DNA from: Streptomyces sp. NK15101
GTDB lineage: Bacteria; Actinomycetota; Actinomycetes; Streptomycetales; Streptomycetaceae
Length of the DNA stretch: 40,326 nucleotides
NCBI RefSeq assembly: GCF_020400725.1
Contig: NZ_JAINVG010000074.1
Location: 1 to 40,326, forward strand
Direction of reading: 5' to 3'
The notes beneath the pieces are model-generated. The model saw nothing but the letters and a program-made list of their open reading frames with translations. It did not search any database and had not been told where the DNA came from. Positions within the stretch are counted from its first letter, which is position 1, and the number at the start of each line of letters is the position of its first letter. This document shows, piece after piece, positions 23,350 through 30,405 of the stretch. A program made the translations under genes and the position numbers.

Positions 23350-23802
23350 GTGGACCTGAGCATCGGCGAGGTGGCGCGGCGCAGCGGGCTGAGCGTGCAC
23401 GCACTGCGCTTCTACGAGCGGGAGGGCCTGTTCGCCAACCCGGTACGCCGCCTGTCCAACGGTCGTCGGATCTATCACGAGGAAGACCTGGAGTGGCTGG
23501 CGATCTGCACCAAGCTGCGCTCCTCGGGCATGTCCCTGGCGATGATCCGGCAGTACATCGACCTGGTCCGCCAGGGCCCTGGAAACGAACACGAACGCCT
23601 CGAGCTGCTGCGCCGGCACGAAAGCCACGTGGAGGCGCAGCTCCGGGAACTGCAGGAGACCCTGGACGTGATGCGGTACAAGGTGCGGATCTACGAGGAG
23701 CATGTCGCCCGCGGCGAGGCCGACCGGCTCTGGAACCCGTCCCACCCCGACACCGCGCGGGCCGGGGCTCGCCAGGAGTGCCACCCGCCGGAAGGAGCAT
23801 GA
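23350..23802 (+). CDS. MerR-family transcriptional regulator
   Basis: The 150-residue protein starts MDLSIGEVARRSGLSVHALRFYEREGL, the MerR helix-turn-helix, followed by the wing (GRRIYHEEDLEWL) and a long dimerisation helix (HESHVEAQLRELQETLDVMRYKVRIYEEHV). It lacks the Cys set of metal-sensing members, so it is of the organic-effector type often found beside SDR genes. The GTG start follows GAAGGGAGGGC. It is expected to bind the dyad in the divergent promoter and to control the SDR and itself. The last 20 residues are unrelated to family members and likely disordered. Confidence 0.93.
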   Translation: MDLSIGEVARRSGLSVHALRFYEREGLFANPVRRLSNGRRIYHEEDLEWLAICTKLRSSGMSLAMIRQYIDLVRQGPGNEHERLELLRRHESHVEAQLRELQETLDVMRYKVRIYEEHVARGEADRLWNPSHPDTARAGARQECHPPEGA

Positions 23803-24018
23803 CCGGCCGGCCGGGGAACACACGGGGCGGCGCGCCACAGCTGCCGTTTCGTCCCCGCAGCACCGGTCCGCCGCCCGCCGCGACATCCGGGCCGTGCGCG
23901 GTACGACGCCCCACACGCGGAGCTCCGGAGGACAGGGCGGTCCCACCTGCGCCTTTCGCGTAGTGATACCGGGCACATACGACCGGTAACCACATCTCAC
24001 GCGTGTTAACTTCCGGCC

Positions 24019-25341
24019 GTGACTTCCCCGGCCCTGGAGGCGTTCCCACCCGGCACCGGAGCGGCCCGGGGCCGCTCGCCGGCCGGTCCCGCGTCCTCCG
24101 GCACCCCCGATCCGCTCGGTCTGCTCGACGTGTTCGGCGAGCCCTTCGTCCGGGACCCGCACCCCTGGCTGGATCTCCTGCGGACCGAGGCCCCCGTCCA
24201 CCACGACCCCGGCACCGGACTGTGGCTGGTCAGCCGGTACGAGGACATCCGGCGGGTCCTTCTCGAGCCGGAGGACTTCCTGCCCGACAACGCCCAGCAC
24301 GCCATCACCCCGCTGCCCGTCTCCGTGCTCAGGATCCTCGCCCGCGCGGGCTTCACGCTCCCGCCCGCGCTCGCCGACAACGGCACCGAGAGCCACGCGG
24401 GACTGCGACGCCTGGTCACGCGGTTCTTCCACGCGCGGCGCGTGGAAGAGGCCGTGCCCGTGATCGAGCGGATCGCCGGAGAACTGCTCGCGCGAGTGCG
24501 GTCCCCGCTGGACGCCGCAGGCTCCTGCGATCTGTTCACCTCGTACGCGCAGGTCCTTCCGTGCCGGGTCCTGATGGAGCTTCTCGGCATCGAGGACGTC
24601 GAGCCGACGACCCTGATCCGCTGGAGCGACGCCTCGTTGGAGCTGTTCTACGGCAGGCCGACTTCGGAACGGCAACTGGAACTGGCGGAACTCGTCGCGG
24701 AGTTCCACCAATGGCTCACCGCGACCGTCCGGAGCGGCGCGGTTCCCGACGACTCCTTCATCGGTGCGCTCGGCCGCCATCGTCTGCCCGGCGGCGAGCC
24801 GCTGGACGTCAGGACGGCGGTCGCCGCCTGTTTCTTCGTCTTCATCGCCGGTCAGTCCACCACCGGGCAGCTCATCGCCACGGTGCTTCGCCACGTGTCC
24901 GCGGAGCCGGACCTGTGGGCACGGGTGGCCGGAGAGGCCGGGCTCGCCGAGGCGTGGGTGGAGGAGGTCCTGCGCCGGGAACCGCCGGTGACCACGTGGC
25001 GCCGGGTCACCGGGCGGGCCACCTCGCTGGGCGGGGTACGCCTGCCGGCCGGCGCCCCGTTGCTCCTCATGCTGATGGGCAGCGGGTCCGATCCGGAGGT
25101 GTTCCCTGAGCCTGCGACGATGTGCCCGTACCGGTCCAACGTCCGCCACCACCTGGCCTTCGGTGCCGGCCGTCACCGGTGCCCGGGCGCGTCCCTGGCG
25201 CGCACGGAGGCGGCGGTGGCCCTGCGGGCGGCGGCACGCGCCCTTCCCGGCATCCGGCCGGCCGCCGGGCCGGCGGAGCCTCCCATGCTCGGCCTGCTGT
25301 CGTTCCGGGCCCCCCTGGAAGTGCCCGTGAAGGGCCTGTAG
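24019..25341 (+). CDS. Cytochrome P450
   Basis: This is a soluble bacterial P450 of 440 residues. The heme-ligand loop FGAGRHRCPG is intact near residue 385, the K-helix ExxR is EVLR, and the PERF-like region appears as PEPATMCPYR. The I-helix motif reads AGQSTT: the acidic residue before Thr in the usual AGxDT/AGxET is Ser, so proton delivery may differ or the enzyme may rely on substrate, as in a few known P450s. The N-terminal 30 residues are Pro/Gly-rich and probably unstructured. The GTG has no ribosome binding site, so the message may be leaderless. No ferredoxin gene is adjacent, so redox partners come from elsewhere. The substrate cannot be inferred. Confidence 0.93.
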   Translation: MTSPALEAFPPGTGAARGRSPAGPASSGTPDPLGLLDVFGEPFVRDPHPWLDLLRTEAPVHHDPGTGLWLVSRYEDIRRVLLEPEDFLPDNAQHAITPLPVSVLRILARAGFTLPPALADNGTESHAGLRRLVTRFFHARRVEEAVPVIERIAGELLARVRSPLDAAGSCDLFTSYAQVLPCRVLMELLGIEDVEPTTLIRWSDASLELFYGRPTSERQLELAELVAEFHQWLTATVRSGAVPDDSFIGALGRHRLPGGEPLDVRTAVAACFFVFIAGQSTTGQLIATVLRHVSAEPDLWARVAGEAGLAEAWVEEVLRREPPVTTWRRVTGRATSLGGVRLPAGAPLLLMLMGSGSDPEVFPEPATMCPYRSNVRHHLAFGAGRHRCPGASLARTEAAVALRAAARALPGIRPAAGPAEPPMLGLLSFRAPLEVPVKGL

Positions 25342-25343
25342 GC

Positions 25344-25374
25344 CGACCGGCCGTGCCGCCGAGCGTGCCGGTCG
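25344..25374. terminator. Bidirectional hairpin between convergent genes
   Basis: CGACCGGC and GCCGGTCG form a perfect 8-bp stem with a 15-base loop, exactly filling the 33-bp gap between the P450 stop and the stop of the convergent FUSC gene. Confidence 0.55.
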
Positions 25375-27573
25375 TCAGCCGCTGGTGACGGTGGGGCGGG
25401 CGGTCTCGTCGACGGGCGCGTCGGCACCGGCGTCGGCCGCGAGTCGCACGAGGTCCGTCGTCAGTGAGGCCAGCCAGGACACCGTCGCGTAGTACACGCG
25501 CGGTGCGGCCGGCGGGTCGTCGACGGCGGTGGCGGAGGCCGTCGGGGCGTGGAGCGGCACCGGCGTCTCCACGGTGTCCCCGGTGGGGTCGATGCGGGCG
25601 GAAGCCAGCAGCATGTCCGCCGCGACCCGGTCGCCCGTGCGGATGACGGACTCCGCGGCCTCTCTTCCCAGCGGCGGAACCACGACCGGATCGGGAGGCA
25701 CGAGGAGCCGGTCGGCGCCCCACAGCGTGTGGTGCCCGGCGATGAGCGCGGCCTGCCAGTCCTGACCGGCCGGCGGCGGAGTGGCCCCCTCGGGTTCGCT
25801 CTGGTACTGCGCGTACGCCGACTCCGCCATCACCAGGGCGTGCTGCAGCGAACGGTGGCCCGGTGCGGTGACCACCGGTACGCGCCGCCCGCCCGCCGCG
25901 ATCTGCGCCGTCGTGGCCACGACGATCTCCGCGGCGATCCTCAGCAGCACCGCGACCGACCGCCGCAACTCGTCATGGGCGCCGCGCGGCCAGGCGAGCA
26001 GCCCGAACACGGCGCCGATCGCGCTGCCGGCCAGCACGTCGAGCAGCCGGAACTCGGCGAGCTGCCAGGTGGCCGGCGCCAGCTGCGCGAAGACCAGGGC
26101 GACCACCACCGTGAACAGCGCCTGCGCCCACCCCACGCCCTTCACCGGCCCCAGCGTGAAGGTGACCAGCATCAGCGGCGGCAGTGCCACCGCGTAGACC
26201 TCGATGTCGGTACCGACCAGCGCCAGCAACGCCGCCGCGGCCAACGCGCCGACGAGGGTGCCGGTCAGTGCGATCCGCTCCGTCTTCCGGGTCTCCCGTA
26301 CCGTCGTGCGCGTCAGCGTCAGGGTGGCCAGCAGCACCCAGAAGCCGTGCGGGAGGGTGTCGACGCCCGCGATCAGCCGGGCCGCCGCCAGGGCCAGACT
26401 GATCCGTACCGCGTTCTGGAAGAACACCGACCGACTGCCGGCGTGGCCCGACAGGCGCCGCCACCACAGCCGCGGTGCCCGCATCCGCGCGTACCAGAAC
26501 CGGCCGGGTGCCGGTGGGTCGGCCGCTCGGCCCCGTACGGCGATGTCGGCCGCTGTGGACATCGCGAGCGCCGCGTCCGCCACCTCCAGGAGCGCCGCGT
26601 TGCGGCGCAGCTCGGCGGGAGAGCCGTCCTCGGCTGCCGTCAGTGCCCGCCGGACCCGGCGCAGACGGGCGTGCGCCCGGCCGTCGGGCCTCTCGCCCCG
26701 CAGCCGGGCGGCGGTCTCCCTCGCCGCATCCGCGACCGCCCGCAGCGGGTCCGGTCCCCTGACCCCCGTCGCCTCGGCCGCCCCGGCCCGGTCCTCCCGG
26801 GGCGGAACCGCGCCCGGGGGAGGCGGCGGCAACACCGTCAGCCGGCCGATCAGGGTGCGGGCCGCCAGGCCCGTGTGGGCCAGTGCCCTCTGCCGCAGAC
26901 CCGCTCCGGCCGGCCGTTCCGCCTCCGGGACCTGGGAGGAACGAAGCCCCGTGCTCAAGGCCCGGGCGGTGCGCAGCGTGGCCTCGGGCAGTGCGTACGG
27001 GGCGGAGCGCAGCCGGTCCGCGCAGTGCGCCGCGCCGTCGGCGGCCCGGGCGGCCCGTTCACGGTAGGGCAGGGCCGCCGGCTCGGGCAGCAGCGTCGTC
27101 TCCGCGATGATCAGCAGGACGAGCCCGAAGGTCGCCCCCGCCAGCCGTTCGCCCAGCGACCCGGGATCGTAGGGCGGGAACGACGGCAGGATGTACATCA
27201 GCTGCAGCCCCGTGGCGGCGCCTGCGAATCGTGGTCCTCCGACGGCCGTGAACGCCAGCGCGAACCCGACGACCAGCATGCCGACCACGGCACTCCACGT
27301 CCGCACGGACAGGTACGTACCGAGCGTGATCAGCACCCAGCACACCGGCACCACGCCCACCAGCAGCACGGCCCGCTGACGCCCGGAGCCGGGAAGGCGC
27401 GAGAGGCCCGCCATGGCGATCGCGCCGAACAGCGCGTACGTCGCGCCGACCGCCGAGTCGAAGCCGTGGAGAAGCACGTAGAACCCGGCCGTGGCGGCGG
27501 TCGTGACGCGCAGGGCCCTCCGCGCCGCCGCCCGGTAGGCGGGCGACGGCCGTCGCGGGAACACGCCACCCAT
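25375..27573 (-). CDS. FUSC-family membrane protein (putative exporter)
   Basis: The 732-residue protein has two blocks of about five or six transmembrane helices separated by a long cytoplasmic region, the FUSC (fusaric acid resistance/aromatic acid efflux) layout. The first block is VTTAATAGFYVLLHGFDSAVG with VLLVGVVPVCWVLITLGTYL; the second includes RISLALAAARLIAGVDTLPHGFWVLLATLTLT and IALTGTLVGALAAAALLAL. HGFWVLLATLTL is characteristic of the family. The ATG at 27573 was preferred over the upstream frame because the homologous part begins there. The C-terminal 150 residues are cytoplasmic. Relatives move aromatic acids or similar compounds out of the cell; the substrate here is unknown. 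It is convergent with the P450 gene, and no partner fusion protein is present. Confidence 0.85.
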   Translation of the reverse strand: MGGVFPRRPSPAYRAAARRALRVTTAATAGFYVLLHGFDSAVGATYALFGAIAMAGLSRLPGSGRQRAVLLVGVVPVCWVLITLGTYLSVRTWSAVVGMLVVGFALAFTAVGGPRFAGAATGLQLMYILPSFPPYDPGSLGERLAGATFGLVLLIIAETTLLPEPAALPYRERAARAADGAAHCADRLRSAPYALPEATLRTARALSTGLRSSQVPEAERPAGAGLRQRALAHTGLAARTLIGRLTVLPPPPPGAVPPREDRAGAAEATGVRGPDPLRAVADAARETAARLRGERPDGRAHARLRRVRRALTAAEDGSPAELRRNAALLEVADAALAMSTAADIAVRGRAADPPAPGRFWYARMRAPRLWWRRLSGHAGSRSVFFQNAVRISLALAAARLIAGVDTLPHGFWVLLATLTLTRTTVRETRKTERIALTGTLVGALAAAALLALVGTDIEVYAVALPPLMLVTFTLGPVKGVGWAQALFTVVVALVFAQLAPATWQLAEFRLLDVLAGSAIGAVFGLLAWPRGAHDELRRSVAVLLRIAAEIVVATTAQIAAGGRRVPVVTAPGHRSLQHALVMAESAYAQYQSEPEGATPPPAGQDWQAALIAGHHTLWGADRLLVPPDPVVVPPLGREAAESVIRTGDRVAADMLLASARIDPTGDTVETPVPLHAPTASATAVDDPPAAPRVYYATVSWLASLTTDLVRLAADAGADAPVDETARPTVTSG

Positions 27574-27750
27574 GCCCCCAGCATCACTCGCCCCGCCGCA
27601 CCCGGCACGAGGGCGGCTCACCGCCCGGCAGCGGGTCCGCTCCGGAGCGCCGTCCCGGAACGGGCACTTCCGGCTCCGAAGGTGCCGTCGCCGCGGTTCG
27701 CGCAGCGGGTGCGGATGGGCGGTGATCGTGGAGCGGTCCTGTTCGCCGCG

Positions 27751-29244
27751 TCAGGTGCGGGTCGGCTCCGCCTCGTCACGGGCCGTGGACAGGGGCTCGG
27801 CGATGTCCTCCAGGGAGCGGCGTTCCGCCTTCACCGCGAGGAAGGCGGCCACGAGTCCGGCCGCGCACATCAGGCCTGCACCGATCTGGAAGGCGAGGAC
27901 CGTCTCGGACGGCACGCCGGACTCGGTGAGGCCGGCGAAGATCAGGGGGCCGCTGATGCCGCCGGCCGCCGTACCGATCGCGTAGAAGAAGGCGATGGCC
28001 ATGGCCCGGGTCTCCATCGGGAAGACCTCCGAGACGGTGAGGTACGCGCTCGACGCGCCGGCCGACGCGAAGAACAGCACGACGCACCAGCAGACCGTGA
28101 GCGTGGTGGCGTCGAGCACGCCGCGGCCGAACAGCCAGGCCGTGCCGAACAGCAGCAGGCCGGACAGCAGGTAGGTCGACGAGATCATGACGCGGCGTCC
28201 GACGGTGTCGAAGAACTTGCCCAGCAGCAGCGGGCCGAGGAAGTTGCCGGCGGCGACGACGGCGAAGTAGTAGCCCGTGTGGCCGGTCGGCACGTCGAAG
28301 AAGGTGGTGAGGATCGTGCCGAAGCCGAAGGTGATGGCGTTGTAGAGGAACGCCTGGCCGATGAAGAGCGACAGGCCGAGGACGGCGCGGCGCGGATAGC
28401 GGCGGAAGACCGTCTTCGCGATCAGTCCGAAGCCGATGCTCCGGCGCTGGTGGATGGTGATCTCGCCCGCGGGCGGCGGCAGCGGGCGGCCGTGTTCCCG
28501 CTCGATCTCGCGCTCGGCGGACGACACCAGCTGTTCCGCGTCCTCGCCGTGCCCGTGGATGAACTGCCATCGTGGGCTCTCCGGCACGTGCCGCCGGACC
28601 AGGAGGATCACCAGGCCGAGGACCACGCCGAGGGCGAAGCTGAGACGCCAGCCCACATCGGCGGCGAAGACGTCCGTGTCCAGCATGACGATGGAGAGCA
28701 GGGCTCCGCCGATCGCTCCGAGCCAGTAGCTGCCGTTGATGATCAGGTCGACCCGGCCCCGGTACAGGGACGGGATCAGTTCGTCGACGGCCGAGTTGAT
28801 GGCCGCGTACTCCCCGCCGATGCCGAAGCCCGTGAGGAAGCGGAAGAGGAAGAACCACCAGGATTCCATCGACAGGGCGGTGAGCGCCGTGGCTCCGAGG
28901 TAGACGGCCAGCGTCACCATGAAGAGCTTCTTGCGGCCGTGACGGTCGGTCAGCCACCCGAAGAACAGTGCTCCGGAACAGGCGCCCGCGACGTACAGCG
29001 CGGCTGCGGTTCCGGTCACCTGGGCGGCGGTGATGTCGAGGCCGCTCCCCTCCTCGGCGAGGCGGCCGGCGATGTTGCCGACGATCGTCACCTCGAGGCC
29101 GTCCAGGATCCACACGGTTCCGAGGCCGATCACGATCATCCAGTGCCAGCGTGACCACGGCAGGCGGTCCAGGCGGGCCGGTACGGCCGTGGTCACGGTT
29201 CCTGTGGTCGCGGGCACGGGGGCCCGGGTCGATTCTCCCGTCAT
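27751..29244 (-). CDS. MFS transporter (sugar-porter-like)
   Basis: The 497-residue protein has twelve predicted transmembrane segments with the MFS loop motif DRHGRKK between helices 2 and 3 and FLTGFGIGGEYAAINS in helix 4, plus GRRVMIS in the second half. The GGEYAA motif and HVPESPRW loop place it in the sugar-porter/metabolite-proton symporter branch. The ATG at 29244 has a strong GGAGAGGGAG ribosome binding site; an upstream extension to 29406 covers the promoter palindrome and is not coding. The substrate cannot be deduced. The 17-bp palindrome 67 bp upstream suggests repression by a TetR-type protein whose gene is not next to it. Confidence 0.9.
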   Translation of the reverse strand: MTGESTRAPVPATTGTVTTAVPARLDRLPWSRWHWMIVIGLGTVWILDGLEVTIVGNIAGRLAEEGSGLDITAAQVTGTAAALYVAGACSGALFFGWLTDRHGRKKLFMVTLAVYLGATALTALSMESWWFFLFRFLTGFGIGGEYAAINSAVDELIPSLYRGRVDLIINGSYWLGAIGGALLSIVMLDTDVFAADVGWRLSFALGVVLGLVILLVRRHVPESPRWQFIHGHGEDAEQLVSSAEREIEREHGRPLPPPAGEITIHQRRSIGFGLIAKTVFRRYPRRAVLGLSLFIGQAFLYNAITFGFGTILTTFFDVPTGHTGYYFAVVAAGNFLGPLLLGKFFDTVGRRVMISSTYLLSGLLLFGTAWLFGRGVLDATTLTVCWCVVLFFASAGASSAYLTVSEVFPMETRAMAIAFFYAIGTAAGGISGPLIFAGLTESGVPSETVLAFQIGAGLMCAAGLVAAFLAVKAERRSLEDIAEPLSTARDEAEPTRT

Positions 29245-29310
29245 GACTCCCTCTCCGTAGGCGCTCCCCTGCGGGTGCCCCGCTCGGGAGCAGTCATGTG
29301 TGCGCAGATC

Positions 29311-29327
29311 CTGGACACCGTGTCCAG
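29311..29327. promoter_or_regulatory. Orphan palindromic operator upstream of MFS gene
   Basis: CTGGACACCGTGTCCAG has perfect eight-base arms around a single central base, a form common among TetR-family operators in actinomycetes. It is 67 bp upstream of the MFS start. No TetR-type gene is adjacent in the window, so its regulator acts from elsewhere. Confidence 0.6.
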
Positions 29328-29470
29328 CATGTGGCCACCACGGCGGCCGCACCACACGATCACCCGCCGTCCGGGGGACCCGGCACCCCGCATCGGGCGG
29401 CCTCACGGGCCGGGCCCCGTCGCCGACCGGTCGTCAGCAGGCAAGGCCGCCGCCCGCGTCGCCCGCCCGG

Positions 29471-29899
29471 TCAGTCCAGGATGGTGGCGATGCCCTGACG
29501 GCGCAGTTCGGCCAGCCCCTCCAGCATGGCCCGGATCCTCTGCGGCGAGTGCCCTTGCCAGCCCTCCAGCTCGGACAGGACGCGCACGGGCCGGCGCGTG
29601 CGGTAGGAGCGGGTGGGATTGCCCGGGAACTTCTTGTCGGTGACGTTGGGATCGTCCTCCAGGTCGCCGGTCGGTTCCACCACGTAGATCCGTCCCCGTC
29701 CGTCGCCGGCGGCCAGCTCCGCGCCCCAGGCGGCAGCGTCCAGGGTCTCGGAGACGTAGACGTGGCGGGACACACGCCCTTCCTCGAAATTGGAGGCGTG
29801 GCCAGGAGTCAACAGGTCTCCCGGCGCCAGGCACGCCTTCGTCCCGTGCAGGTAGGTTCCCGCCTCGTAGATCTGGAAGGGCACGGGTTCGCTGGTCAT
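29471..29899 (-). CDS. arr: Rifampin ADP-ribosyltransferase (Arr)
   Basis: Arr inactivates rifamycins by transferring ADP-ribose from NAD to the ansa hydroxyl. The 142-residue protein is of usual length and has the family blocks YLHGTKACLAPGDLLTPG, GRVSRHVYVSETLDAAAWGAEL, RIYVVEPTGDLEDDPN and KKFPGNPTRSYRT. By alignment with the mycobacterial enzyme, His18, Tyr48 and Asp83 correspond to the catalytic/NAD-binding His19, Tyr49 and Asp84. The ATG follows GGAGGACCC. The 19-bp rifamycin-associated element known upstream of some such genes was not seen. A 17-bp tandem duplication lies in the promoter region. Function in this host is predicted; the family assignment is firm. Confidence 0.95.
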   Translation of the reverse strand: MTSEPVPFQIYEAGTYLHGTKACLAPGDLLTPGHASNFEEGRVSRHVYVSETLDAAAWGAELAAGDGRGRIYVVEPTGDLEDDPNVTDKKFPGNPTRSYRTRRPVRVLSELEGWQGHSPQRIRAMLEGLAELRRQGIATILD

Positions 29900-29927
29900 G
29901 GGTCCTCCGTACGTGTCAGGCGGCCGC

Positions 29928-29961
29928 GGGCCGGATGCCGCTGAGGGCCGGATGCCGCTGA
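29928..29961. repeat. 17-bp tandem duplication upstream of arr
   Basis: Two exact adjacent copies of gggccggatgccgctga, 29 to 62 bp upstream of the arr start codon. This is where arr promoter or leader elements would lie, so the duplication could alter expression. It is exact, hence probably recent. Confidence 0.85.
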
Positions 29962-30181
29962 GGGAGACGCGCGCTGCTCGCGACCGCCGATCTGTGGAGG
30001 TGTCAGCGCGCAGCGCCGGGTAGCCTACCGCCCGCCTCCCCGGGACGGGCCGTACGCATGAGCGAGTTGTGTGGTTCGGCGGTCGTCCTGTGCCTTTCCG
30101 TCCCCGGGGCGTTCCGGTCCTGGCAGCTGTTCGCGCCACCCCCGGGGTCCGGGCACGGTGGCGCGCCGGGGACGGCATGAC

Positions 30182-30405
30182 GGCAGAACCGACGCCGTCC
30201 GGGCCCTCGCCCGCCACCTGGTCGAGGACCTCGGTCATCACCGGCTCGTCATCGGTCCGGCGGTCGACGACGGCGCGGCGATCCGCTGCCACGAGAAGGT
30301 GGGGTTCCGGCGCGTCGGCGTGGTGCGGCAGGACGAGGGGGGCGAGGACGGCGCCTGGCACGACGGCTGCTCATGGACCTGCCGGCGTCCGAGCCGGTGC
30401 GGTGA
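30182..30405 (+). pseudogene. Decayed GNAT/AAC(6')-like acetyltransferase, C-terminal remnant
   Basis: Plus-strand translation gives GRTDAVRALARHLVEDLGHH, then RLVIGPAVDDGAAIRCHEKVGF and a GAWHDG end. This is the acetyl-CoA-binding C-terminal part of aminoglycoside 6'-N-acetyltransferase-like GNAT proteins. The N-terminal half is absent. Near the end one base is missing after GAWHDG: restoring it at about 30367 gives LLMDLPASEPVR and a stop at 30403-30405. Truncation plus frameshift show it is dead. It overlaps the 3' end of the convergent large gene by 35 bp. Confidence 0.75.

Noticed and set aside
23799..23963. 54-codon ORF overlapping the MerR stop
   Set aside because: Starts in an ATGA overlap, but the product is Pro/Arg-rich low complexity and leads nowhere; probably chance.
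29900..30060. Rifamycin-associated element upstream of arr
   Set aside because: Looked for the 19-bp inverted repeat starting GGGGCTTGC on both strands; not present.
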